From positions 715,054 through 779,053 of the forward strand of contig NZ_LMPJ01000001.1 of NCBI RefSeq assembly GCF_001424585.1: a stretch of 64,000 nucleotides of DNA, in the 5' to 3' direction. Source of the DNA: Chryseobacterium sp. Leaf180. Its GTDB lineage: Bacteria; Bacteroidota; Bacteroidia; Flavobacteriales; Weeksellaceae. The notes under the pieces were generated by a model. It saw only the letters and a list, made by a program, of their open reading frames with translations, ran no database searches and had not been told where the DNA came from. This document shows, piece by piece, positions 54,280 to 61,616 of this stretch (positions are counted from its first letter, which is position 1; every line of letters starts with the position of its first letter). A program made the translations under genes and the position numbers.

Positions 54280-55447
54280 AAACCCTGATGCAAACGGATA
54301 TTACGGCGATTATGGCGGTGCATTCGTTCCCGAAATGCTGTATCCAAATGTAGAAGAACTGCAGAAAAATTATATCGAAATCATCGAATCTGAATCATTC
54401 AGAAAAGAATACGAAGATTTGCTTAAAAACTACGTTGGGCGCGCCACACCACTCTATTTTGCAAGAAATTTAAGTGAAAAATACGCCACCAATATTTACC
54501 TTAAAAGAGAAGACCTCAACCACACCGGCGCGCACAAAATCAACAATGCGCTTGGACAGGTTTTGTTGGCCAAACGGCTTGGCAAAAAAAGAATCATCGC
54601 TGAAACCGGAGCCGGACAACACGGTGTGGCGACCGCAACCGCATGCGCACTTCTTGGCCTGGAATGCATCGTTTACATGGGCGAAGTCGATATCCAGAGA
54701 CAGGCACCAAATGTAGGCCGCATGAAAATGCTCGGTGCGGCAGTTATTCCTGCAACTTCAGGGTCCAAAACACTGAAAGACGCCGTAAACGAAGCACTAA
54801 AAGACTGGATTAATAATCCCGTGACGACGCATTATGTAATCGGAAGTGTGGTCGGTCCGCACCCTTTTCCTGATCTCGTGGCGAGATTTCAAAGCATCAT
54901 TTCAAAAGAAATCAAAGAACAGCTTTTTGAGCAGATCGGCAGAGAAAATCCAGATTACATCATTGCTTGCGTCGGTGGCGGAAGCAATGCTGCAGGCACT
55001 TTTTATCATTTTGTGGATGAAGAAAATGTGAAAATTATCGCGGCTGAGGCCGGCGGTTTTGGCGTAGAGTCTGGGAAGTCGGCAGCGACCACTTTTCTGG
55101 GAACTCTGGGGATTTTGCACGGCAGCAAAAGTCTTGTAATGCAGACGGCAGACGGTCAGGTGATTGAACCACATTCCATTTCCGCCGGCCTTGATTATCC
55201 GGGAATCGGACCTTTCCACGCGAATCTTTTCAGAGAAAAAAGAGCCGAATTTTTCAGCATCAATGACGATGAAGCTTTGCAGTTTGCGTATGAACTGACA
55301 AAAATAGAAGGTATTATTCCTGCATTGGAAAGTGCGCATGCGCTGGCTGTTTTAGACAAGAAAAAGTTTAAAAAAGATGATGTCGTGGTGATTTGTCTCA
55401 GCGGCCGCGGCGATAAGGATATGGAAACCTATCTGAAAAATATCTGA
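54266..55447 (+). CDS. trpB: Tryptophan synthase beta chain
   Basis: A 393-residue PLP enzyme. It begins with [15 protein letters not shown]; the PLP Lys lies in [13 protein letters not shown] near residue 89; [12 protein letters not shown], the phosphate loop GGGSNAAG near 235 and [10 protein letters not shown] follow. It is the TrpB1 type, which pairs with TrpA. It condenses indole and serine. The 144-base gap before trpA holds repeat copy 3. Confidence 0.96.
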   Translation: MKNYKNPDANGYYGDYGGAFVPEMLYPNVEELQKNYIEIIESESFRKEYEDLLKNYVGRATPLYFARNLSEKYATNIYLKREDLNHTGAHKINNALGQVLLAKRLGKKRIIAETGAGQHGVATATACALLGLECIVYMGEVDIQRQAPNVGRMKMLGAAVIPATSGSKTLKDAVNEALKDWINNPVTTHYVIGSVVGPHPFPDLVARFQSIISKEIKEQLFEQIGRENPDYIIACVGGGSNAAGTFYHFVDEENVKIIAAEAGGFGVESGKSAATTFLGTLGILHGSKSLVMQTADGQVIEPHSISAGLDYPGIGPFHANLFREKRAEFFSINDDEALQFAYELTKIEGIIPALESAHALAVLDKKKFKKDDVVVICLSGRGDKDMETYLKNI

Positions 55448-55449
55448 TT

Positions 55450-55530
55450 TTGCGCGATAATTTCCGTCTTCCGCTCCCACTCTTTTGCTTTGCAAAAGGA
55501 GTTCCGCTCAAGCCGGATCGCAGAATTGCC
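55450..55530 (+). repeat. Dispersed intergenic element, copy 3 (trpB-trpA gap)
   Basis: Nearly identical to copy 2 over its core: the CTTTTGC/GCAAAAG hairpin with a TTT loop, then AGTTCCGCTCAAGCCGGATC. It starts within three bases of the trpB stop. Confidence 0.85.
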
Positions 55531-55591
55531 GAAAGACAAAATCTGCCTTTCCAGAAAAAATTTCAATCACAAACCAAAACATTTTAACAGG

Positions 55592-56371
55592 ATGAATACA
55601 GAAAACCACACCCAAAAAAATAAAGATTCAGAAATTTCTAAAAAACTCAATATATACTTTACTGCAGGCGTTCCAAAACTGGATGACACTGCAGAAATCA
55701 TCAAACTCATTCAAGATTCGGGAGCGGATATGATGGAAATCGGGATGCCGTATTCTGATCCTGTTGCAGACGGACCTGTAATTTCTCAGGCTCACGAATT
55801 AGCTTTAAGAAACGGAATGACGATCGAAAAACTTTTTTCACAGCTGAAAACAGTAAAAGACGGGATTAAAATTCCGGTGATTCTGATGGGTTATATCAAT
55901 CCTGTTTTGCAGTTCGGTTTCGAAAATTTTTGCAAAGAATGCGAGTCCAGCGGCGTTTCCGGATTAATTATTCCTGATTTACCACCATTTGAATTTGAAA
56001 AAAACTATCAGAAGATTTTAAAACAATATAATCTGAATTTCACATTTCTCGTAACGCCCGAAACTTCCAACGAAAGGATTCTCTATCTTGATTCTCTGAG
56101 TTCAGAATTTCTGTATGCGGTGAGTTCGTCTTCCACAACCGGACAGCAAAATGCAGTTTTGAAAAACGATGATTATCTTTCACGTCTATCTTCACTTCCT
56201 CTGAAAAATCCTTTAATGATCGGCTTTGGAATTCAGACTAGACAGGATTTCGACAACGTCACCGAAAAAGCTGACGGCGGAATTATAGGAACCGCATTTG
56301 TAAAAATTCTTCTTCACAATAATGACTGGCGAACTTCTGCCGCAGAATTCATTGCTTCGGTAAAACATTAA
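55592..56371 (+). CDS. trpA: Tryptophan synthase alpha chain
   Basis: A 259-residue TIM barrel. The catalytic Glu and Asp lie in MMEIGMPYSDPVADGPVI (about residues 49-66); GLIIPDLPPFEF and YAVSSSSTTGQQ follow. It cleaves indole-3-glycerol phosphate and channels indole to TrpB. The start at 55592 is preferred because the longer frame begins inside the repeat element and reads non-family sequence for 34 codons. Confidence 0.95.
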   Translation: MNTENHTQKNKDSEISKKLNIYFTAGVPKLDDTAEIIKLIQDSGADMMEIGMPYSDPVADGPVISQAHELALRNGMTIEKLFSQLKTVKDGIKIPVILMGYINPVLQFGFENFCKECESSGVSGLIIPDLPPFEFEKNYQKILKQYNLNFTFLVTPETSNERILYLDSLSSEFLYAVSSSSTTGQQNAVLKNDDYLSRLSSLPLKNPLMIGFGIQTRQDFDNVTEKADGGIIGTAFVKILLHNNDWRTSAAEFIASVKH

Positions 56372-56378
56372 AATTGAC

Positions 56379-56386
56379 TAAATTTG
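56379..56386 (+). promoter_or_regulatory. -7 box (TAAATTTG) of lipB
   Basis: A full TAnnTTTG match 16 bases before the ATG at 56403. A TTG at 56352-56354 lies 24 bases upstream, just beyond the usual 17-23 spacing. Confidence 0.55.
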
Positions 56387-56402
56387 CACCTTAGATACGC
56401 GT

Positions 56403-57131
56403 ATGAATACACATCAGAACAGAAAAGTTGCTTTTGAAGATTTGGGAACCAGAGACTACCAGTCTTCGTGGGATTATCAGGAATCTTTGATGAAAAACAT
56501 CATCGATACCAAGATCAAAAACCGCGATTTGCCGGCAGAAGATCATCTGATAACACCTAATCATTTGCTTTTGGTGGAACATCCGCACGTGTACACACTG
56601 GGGAAAAGTGGTCATGAAGAAAATATGCTCGCGGGAATCGACAAGTTGAAAGAAATCGAAGCAACTTTTGTGAAAGTAAACCGTGGCGGAGACATCACTT
56701 ATCATGGTTTCGGACAGATTGTGGGCTACCCGATTTTAGATCTTGAAAACTTTTTTACCGACATCCACAAATATATGCGCAATCTGGAAGAAGTGATCAT
56801 CAGAACGATGGCCGAATTTGGTTTAAAAGGTGAACGCTCACCCGGCGAAACCGGAGTTTGGTTTGATGTTGGAAAACCATACGCCCGAAAAATCTGTGCA
56901 ATGGGTGTGAAAGCATCGCGTTGGGTAACATTACATGGTTTTGCGCTCAATATCAATACGGAGATGCGCTATTTCGAATATATTATCCCTTGTGGAATTA
57001 AAGATAAGCAGGTGACTTCTTTAAAAAGAGAACTGGAAAGAGAACTGACGCCAGAAGAAGTTGAAGATATTAAAGTGAAGATCAGAAAGCATTTTGCAGA
57101 TGTTTTTGAGGCGGAATTGGTGAGTGAATAA
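56403..57131 (+). CDS. lipB: Octanoyl-ACP:protein octanoyltransferase LipB
   Basis: A 242-residue enzyme. It has VNRGGDITYHGFGQIVGYP near residues 82-101, the catalytic Lys in YARKICAMGVKASRW and the catalytic Cys in IIPCGIKDKQVTSL near 198. It moves octanoyl from ACP to lipoyl domains, such as the H protein of glycine cleavage. The length fits Bacteroidota LipB. The last bases overlap the potential GTG start of the next small gene. Confidence 0.94.
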   Translation: MNTHQNRKVAFEDLGTRDYQSSWDYQESLMKNIIDTKIKNRDLPAEDHLITPNHLLLVEHPHVYTLGKSGHEENMLAGIDKLKEIEATFVKVNRGGDITYHGFGQIVGYPILDLENFFTDIHKYMRNLEEVIIRTMAEFGLKGERSPGETGVWFDVGKPYARKICAMGVKASRWVTLHGFALNINTEMRYFEYIIPCGIKDKQVTSLKRELERELTPEEVEDIKVKIRKHFADVFEAELVSE

Positions 57132-57147
57132 TTTAAATAATTCTAAG

Positions 57148-57399
57148 ATGAAAAATATTAAATTATTAAAAAAAATTCTCTACGAAGTGTTCTTAGGAAT
57201 TTTTGGACTTTTAGGACATATTGAAACACGAATAGGATTAGCAATATTTTTATTAATTCCTGGAATTGCAATTTTTTTATCTAACGATATCAAATCAGAA
57301 GAGAATCCTTGGATATTTTATTTAATTTCCTCCCTTTTAATAATTTCTTCCTTTTTACTTTTTATTTCTAAAATAAAAGATTTAAAAAAGAACACATAA
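57148..57399 (+). CDS. Small two-helix membrane protein, very AT-rich
   Basis: An 83-residue protein: a basic N-terminus (KNIKLLKKILYE), two hydrophobic helices (IGLAIFLLIPGIAIFL and IFYLISSLLIISSFLLFI) and a Lys-rich tail. No family is recognised. Its codons are almost all A/T, unlike lipB just upstream, which may mean recent arrival or weak selection. An in-frame GTG overlapping lipB would add eight residues. Confidence 0.55.
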   Translation: MKNIKLLKKILYEVFLGIFGLLGHIETRIGLAIFLLIPGIAIFLSNDIKSEENPWIFYLISSLLIISSFLLFISKIKDLKKNT

Positions 57400-57442
57400 A
57401 TTATTTAAAATAGATAGATTTCATCTAAAACTCATTTTCCAA

Positions 57443-57468
57443 AATTAAATTGTACACAATTTAATTGT
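57443..57468. promoter_or_regulatory. OhrR-type operator over the nitroreductase promoter
   Basis: AATTAAATTGT (57443-57453), two bases, then ACAATTTAATT (57456-57466) form a perfect 11-bp-arm palindrome; ACAATTTAATTGT (57456-57468) is a second, overlapping palindrome. The block closely resembles the Bacillus ohrA operator as I recall it. It covers the TTG at -33 (57450-57452), so a bound repressor would block the promoter. Confidence 0.75.
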
Positions 57469-57472
57469 TTTC

Positions 57473-57480
57473 TATCTTTG
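57473..57480 (+). promoter_or_regulatory. -7 box (TATCTTTG) of the nitroreductase-ohrR operon
   Basis: A full TAnnTTTG match with a TTG at 57450-57452, 20 bases upstream, within the flavobacterial 17-23 range. The leader would be about 57 bases. Confidence 0.65.
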
Positions 57481-57541
57481 CATTGTTATTTTGTTCACAC
57501 AATTCTAATAATCAAATTTTTAATTTCAAAAATAATAAACA

Positions 57542-58174
57542 ATGTCATTAATAGAAGATTTAAACTGGAGACATGCCGTAAAAGCGTATGATTCAACAAA
57601 AAAAGTATCACAAGAAGATTTAAATAAAATTTTGGAAGCTGCGAGATTGGCTCCGACTTCATCAGGATTACAGCCTTTCCGTGTGATTGTAGTAGAAAAT
57701 CAGGAATTAAAAGAGAAAATGGTGAAAGGCGCATTGAATCCTGAGGTGATGAGAGACTGTTCGCAAGTTTTGGTTTTTGCAGCGTGGGACAGTTATTCCG
57801 CCGAGAAAATTGACAAAGTATACGATCATCACACCGACGTACGGGATTTGCCACGAGGTCGCTTCAGCAGTTATACAGACAAGATTAAAGAATTGTATGA
57901 TAATCAGACTCCGGAACAGCATTTTGCTCATACCGCAAGACAGACTTATATTGCTTTAGGTTTGGCGATGGCTCAGGCTGCAGAATTAAAGATAGATTCT
58001 ACTCCGGCAGAAGGTTTCAGTAATGACGTAGTGGACGAAATTTTAGGTTTGAGAGAATTGGGACTGAAAAGTGTGAGTCTTTTATACCTCGGCTACAGAG
58101 ATCTGGAAAACGATTATCTCTCCCACATGAAGAAAGTAAGAATTCCGATGGAGGAATTTATAATCAGAAGATAA
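57542..58174 (+). CDS. NAD(P)H-dependent nitroreductase-family oxidoreductase
   Basis: A 210-residue FMN flavoprotein of the NfsB-like nitroreductase family. FMN contacts lie in LNWRHAVKAYD near residue 7, AARLAPTSSGLQPFRVIV near 31, and the C-terminal GLKSVSLLYLGYRD block. It reduces nitro, quinone or other electrophile substrates with NAD(P)H. It is cotranscribed with an OhrR-like peroxide sensor (35 bases downstream), so it is probably part of the reply to organic hydroperoxides or electrophiles. Confidence 0.88.
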   Translation: MSLIEDLNWRHAVKAYDSTKKVSQEDLNKILEAARLAPTSSGLQPFRVIVVENQELKEKMVKGALNPEVMRDCSQVLVFAAWDSYSAEKIDKVYDHHTDVRDLPRGRFSSYTDKIKELYDNQTPEQHFAHTARQTYIALGLAMAQAAELKIDSTPAEGFSNDVVDEILGLRELGLKSVSLLYLGYRDLENDYLSHMKKVRIPMEEFIIRR

Positions 58175-58209
58175 ATTAAAAAATCATTCATCCAAAAAAA
58201 ACAGGAATA

Positions 58210-58647
58210 ATGGAAGATCAGAACGTTCCAAAACTGGGCAATCAGCTCTGCTTTCCGCTCTATCTAGTTGCCAAAGAAATCACGGGTTTGTACCGTCCTT
58301 TTCTCGATGAGATCGGCATTACTTATTCCCAATATCTTGTGATGATGGTTTTATGGGAGCAAGACGGGCTTACCGTAAACCAGATTGGCGAAAAGTTATA
58401 CTTGGATAGCGGAACGCTTACGCCACTTCTAAAACGTCTGGAAACCAAAAAAATGCTTCAGAGAAGAAGAAAGAAAGAAGACGAGCGTGTGGTTGAAATT
58501 TTTCTCGACCGTGCAGGTTTTGATTTGAAAGTGCAGGCTAGTGAAATTCCTGAAAAAATAAAATCGCGTCTCGATCTTTCGCCAGAAGATCTTTTAGAGA
58601 TGAAAAATACTGTAAATAATATTCTCAGTAAAATTATCAGAAAATAG
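58210..58647 (+). CDS. OhrR-type MarR-family repressor
   Basis: A 145-residue winged-helix regulator. The peroxide-sensing Cys lies at residue 14 in LGNQLCFPLYL, with Tyr residues in YRPFLDEIGITYSQYLV as in OhrR. The recognition helix and wing are GTLTPLLKRLETKKMLQRRR and KKEDERVVEIFL. It has no second Cys, so it is the one-Cys type, as in Bacillus subtilis, which is inactivated by mixed disulfide formation. The operator at 57443-57468 implies that it represses its own operon. No ohr gene is in the window. Confidence 0.87.
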   Translation: MEDQNVPKLGNQLCFPLYLVAKEITGLYRPFLDEIGITYSQYLVMMVLWEQDGLTVNQIGEKLYLDSGTLTPLLKRLETKKMLQRRRKKEDERVVEIFLDRAGFDLKVQASEIPEKIKSRLDLSPEDLLEMKNTVNNILSKIIRK

Positions 58648-58670
58648 TTTTCATATATAGTATTTAGTGG

Positions 58671-58701
58671 AATCTGTCTCCAAGGAGACAGATTTTTTTT
58701 T
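58671..58701 (+). terminator. Intrinsic terminator after ohrR
   Basis: AATCTGTCTCC (58671-58681) pairs with GGAGACAGATT (58684-58694), loop AA, followed by a T run to 58701. Confidence 0.85.
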
Positions 58702-58707
58702 AAATAA

Positions 58708-59577
58708 TCAATACGTCTTCGTCATATCCGCCGGAACCACGAGATTGAAAGTCGTCGGTTTAAAATTCTTTTCCGGAAAAGCCAATTCCCGATTTTCAGA
58801 TTCATAAATAGAGATCACCGCCATCTTCAGATTTGGATCTTTCTGTTGAATGTACCAGTAAATTCCGCCAAATTCTTTGCTGTGAAAATCACCGTTAAAA
58901 TGAATAAACATTTTTCCGGCTTCCATATTTTTTAAAATTGATTCTGCCATGGTCGCATCTTTTATCGCCTGCGCAGATACAAAATTCATTGCTTTAGAAA
59001 CATCTGCATGAGCGCCCATCATGCTTTTCATTTCCTCATAACCTGGCGTCTCGAGCGTCACTTTTACCGGAAGCTCCGCGATAAATTCTTTTTCTTCAGG
59101 CGAAATATTATTTAAAGATTCCAAACCTTGTTTCGCTGTTTGCTGTGCATATTTTCTTGGAACGTTGGTAGCAATAAATTTCAGCTGATTATTCTTGGCA
59201 AAATCTAAAAGCGGTTTGTAATCGGTTGCGAAATTGCTCCAAAGTCTCACTGAATCTTTCAGCTGTTTTTCATCCAGTTTTCCGGAAAGATATTGATTAA
59301 TCTGTTTTTGATTATCGCGCTCAAACATCTCCGCGCCCAAAGTAATTTTTCCGTTTGCTTTTTTGTATAAAGCTTCTGTAATTCTCAGTTGCAGCCAGTG
59401 ATTAATAGAATTATTGTGAAGTTCGCCAAAGAAAATGACGTCATATTCTGCGAGATTTTTTACCAGTTTTTCAGGATTGATTTCCTTGCCGTTTTGAGTG
59501 TAAAACTGATACGATTTAAAATTTTGAGCATTAAAAATCATGGCAGAAAATAAAAATAGTAGCGTGAAAATTTTCAA
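58708..59577 (-). CDS. ChaN-family haem-binding protein
   Basis: A 289-residue exported protein with a signal peptide (IFTLLFLFSAMIFNAQ). The ChaN fold (DUF399) is shown by VIFFGELHNNSINHWLQL near residue 50, LGAEMFERDNQ and IHFNGDFHSKEFGGIYW. ChaN of Campylobacter is an iron-regulated haem-binding lipoprotein; here there is no lipobox. The gene overlaps the Rrf2 regulator by 4 bases, so both are one operon, and the regulator may tie it to iron or Fe-S status. Confidence 0.85.
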   Translation of the reverse strand: MKIFTLLFLFSAMIFNAQNFKSYQFYTQNGKEINPEKLVKNLAEYDVIFFGELHNNSINHWLQLRITEALYKKANGKITLGAEMFERDNQKQINQYLSGKLDEKQLKDSVRLWSNFATDYKPLLDFAKNNQLKFIATNVPRKYAQQTAKQGLESLNNISPEEKEFIAELPVKVTLETPGYEEMKSMMGAHADVSKAMNFVSAQAIKDATMAESILKNMEAGKMFIHFNGDFHSKEFGGIYWYIQQKDPNLKMAVISIYESENRELAFPEKNFKPTTFNLVVPADMTKTY

Positions 59578-59999
59578 ATCGAAACAGTTTTTTGGTCGGT
59601 GAGATCGAGCAGCGTTTTTTCTTCCAGAATTTTCAGGGAAGCATCACGCACTTCGATTAAAACATCGTGCAGGCCGCAGTGATCCTCGTTGCAATCTTCA
59701 CATTTTTCGTAAAATTTTAAACTGACACAAGGGAGAAGCGCAATGGGGCCGTTTACAATTCTGATAATCGTTGCCAGACTTGTGGTCTGCGCATTATTTT
59801 TGAGAAAATATCCGCCGCCTTTTCCTTTTTTGCTGTCGAGAATCTCAGATTTTTTTAGCTGAAGCAGAATATTTTCAAGGAACTTTAAAGGAATTTTTTT
59901 AAATTCTGAAATTTCAGAGATTAAAACCGGCCTCTCATTTCCCTTTTCAACAAGGTATGAAAGCGCCTTAAAAGCATACTGTGATTTCTTAGACAACAT
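59574..59999 (-). CDS. Rrf2-family transcriptional regulator with a Cys cluster
   Basis: A 141-residue winged-helix regulator of the Rrf2/IscR/NsrR group. The DNA-binding part reads LSKKSQYAFKALSYL, then PLKFLENILLQLKKSEILDSKKGKGGGY in two blocks. The C-terminal half has four Cys (C-x8-C-x2-C-x4-C, near residues 90-110) that could hold an Fe-S cluster, though the spacing differs from IscR. The start at 59999 is supported by a TACTTTTG box five bases upstream. It overlaps chaN, a haem-protein gene. Confidence 0.87.
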   Translation of the reverse strand: MLSKKSQYAFKALSYLVEKGNERPVLISEISEFKKIPLKFLENILLQLKKSEILDSKKGKGGGYFLKNNAQTTSLATIIRIVNGPIALLPCVSLKFYEKCEDCNEDHCGLHDVLIEVRDASLKILEEKTLLDLTDQKTVSI

Positions 60000-60004
60000 C
60001 ACAA

Positions 60005-60012
60005 CAAAAGTA
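60005..60012 (-). promoter_or_regulatory. -7 box (TACTTTTG) of the Rrf2-chaN operon, leaderless arrangement
   Basis: A full TAnnTTTG match on the minus strand, five bases before the start codon. Confidence 0.6.
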
Positions 60013-60090
60013 GCGATTTTGTTTGAATACCATAAGACTTTCTCCATTTCCTCATGTTTTTTCTCGCATGCCGTTTTTTCTATTAATTCT

Positions 60091-60098
60091 TACCTTTG
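60091..60098 (+). promoter_or_regulatory. -7 box (TACCTTTG) of the DUF4268 gene, leaderless arrangement
   Basis: A full TAnnTTTG match four bases before the ATG at 60103. It diverges from the promoter at 60005-60012. Confidence 0.6.
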
Positions 60099-60102
60099 TT
60101 TT

Positions 60103-60531
60103 ATGTTCAGTAAACAGGAAGCGCAGCAGCTAAAAAAGGAATTCTGGACGGCTTTTGGAAAGTCGTTTCCAAGAAAATGGCTTTTATATGATACAAAGAT
60201 CAAAGATTTTTCGTTTAAATTTAATGCGGATAACAAGAAGGCCGAAGTTTCTCTGGAAATAGAGATGAAGGATGAAGTCTTTCGAAATGCGTATTTTGAG
60301 AAAATCTGGTCGCTGGAAGATATTTTAAAAGACTACATCGGCGACTTTCAGAAAGATGAATTTTTTCAACTTGAAAACGGAAAAATCATCAGTAAAGTCT
60401 GGGTTGAAAAAAACGGCGTTTCTATTTTCAATAAAAACTCCTGGCAACAGATTTTTGAATTTTTCGTTGAAAAAATGGATGGCTTCGAGCGTTTTTATTA
60501 TGAGTACGAAGATTTTATAAAAGACGTTTAA
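60103..60531 (+). CDS. DUF4268 protein
   Basis: A 142-residue soluble protein matching DUF4268: KKEFWTAFGKSFPRKWLLYD near residue 10, EVSLEIEMKDEVFRNAYFEK in the middle, and a C-terminal IFEFFVEKMDGFERFYYEY. The family is found alone in Bacteroidota and also fused to nucleases in other phyla; its fold is predicted to resemble a nuclease-associated domain, but the function is unknown. The start is fixed by the promoter box and family match. A 43-codon frame follows after one base. Confidence 0.8.
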   Translation: MFSKQEAQQLKKEFWTAFGKSFPRKWLLYDTKIKDFSFKFNADNKKAEVSLEIEMKDEVFRNAYFEKIWSLEDILKDYIGDFQKDEFFQLENGKIISKVWVEKNGVSIFNKNSWQQIFEFFVEKMDGFERFYYEYEDFIKDV

Positions 60532-60532
60532 A

Positions 60533-60664
60533 ATGATTTTTGAATTTATTTTTCAGATTACAGCAGAGATCATTGTAGAATTTCTGTTTATTAAACTTCC
60601 TGTTTTTCTTTACAGGATGATAAAATCACTTTTTACAGGAAAAAGAAAGATCAAATTTAAATAA
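60533..60664 (+). CDS. Possible 43-residue membrane-associated peptide
   Basis: An ATG one base after the DUF4268 stop opens 43 codons: a hydrophobic, Phe- and Ile-rich helix (FIFQITAEIIVEFLFIKL) followed by a strongly basic tail (KSLFTGKRKIKFK), which is the positive-inside pattern of a small membrane protein. The tight spacing and the terminator just after its stop suggest that it is a real second gene of the operon. Confidence 0.5.
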   Translation: MIFEFIFQITAEIIVEFLFIKLPVFLYRMIKSLFTGKRKIKFK

Positions 60665-60686
60665 TTATTTCAACCATCATAAAACA

Positions 60687-60719
60687 AAAAAGACATCTGC
60701 AAAATGCAGATGTCTTTTT
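60687..60719. terminator. Bidirectional intrinsic terminator
   Basis: A perfect 14-bp stem (60687-60700 with 60706-60719), with A and T runs, between two convergent units. Confidence 0.85.
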
Positions 60720-60735
60720 ATATATGTGAATCAGA

Positions 60736-61413
60736 TTATTTTTTCATTGCCTTTATATCAACAGAAATTTCGATGTCTTTACTGATCGCCCATTCTGCAG
60801 GATCTGTTTCATCAGTTCCGAATTTGATGCCCCAATCTGCACGGTTTACCGTGAATTTCGCCATCATATCTACGTTGGTTTCAGTCATGTTCACTTTTGC
60901 AGGGAATGTAACGTTCATCGTTTTTCCAAGAAGGGTAAGATTTCCGCTCACGGTCTTATTAGCACCCTGTACAGCATCGCTTGGTGCAGTTGCAAGATCT
61001 TCTACTTTAGTGATTTTAAAATCTGCAGTAGGATTTTTCTCTGTGTCGAAGAAATCTTTACTCTTCAAATGACCTTCAAGATCTGAATATTTTTTATCTT
61101 TTTCTGTCACTGAAGCAGGATCTACAGTCAGAGATTTCATATCGATAATAAATTCACCTGAAGTCAACTGGCTGTTATCCACAGTTAAGTTACCGGAAGT
61201 GATTTTAAGATTTCCCCATCTTGGTGCAAAACCACCTTTGTGGAACGCTCTCCACTCTACTTTTGAAGTCGCTGCGTCTACAGAAAACATACTCCCTTTT
61301 TTCTCAGCAACAGTCTGCTCGGTAGAAGTTTTTGCGTCGTCCGCTTTTTTGTCGTTACAAGATGCCAATAGCAATCCCAGACCTGCCAAAGCAATTACAC
61401 TGAATTTTTTCAT
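60736..61413 (-). CDS. YceI-family lipoprotein
   Basis: A 225-residue lipoprotein (lipobox LLLASCND, Cys 19) with a linker and a YceI domain from about residue 45. The family motifs are SVDAATSKVEWRAFH, the repeated beta pattern with FDTEKNPTADFKI, and FTVNRADWGIKFG. YceI folds as an extended lipocalin that binds long isoprenoids such as polyprenyl chains. It should sit in the periplasm on a lipid anchor. It is a single gene with a strong terminator. Confidence 0.88.
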   Translation of the reverse strand: MKKFSVIALAGLGLLLASCNDKKADDAKTSTEQTVAEKKGSMFSVDAATSKVEWRAFHKGGFAPRWGNLKITSGNLTVDNSQLTSGEFIIDMKSLTVDPASVTEKDKKYSDLEGHLKSKDFFDTEKNPTADFKITKVEDLATAPSDAVQGANKTVSGNLTLLGKTMNVTFPAKVNMTETNVDMMAKFTVNRADWGIKFGTDETDPAEWAISKDIEISVDIKAMKK

Positions 61414-61616
61414 TTTTCTAAATTGTTTATTAATGTTGTTTTACTGATGTTTTTAAATCAGATAGTAAATCTGACACACAAAAATCCGAAAAAAAAGTTT
61501 CGCTTGTCTTATCTTATGTTAATTAAATAGAAAATAAAATATTTTTTCTGTAAAACTCTCTCAATTTTCAGAATATTTTTAATTTAACCAACTCAATTTA
61601 GCTTAAAAACACAATC

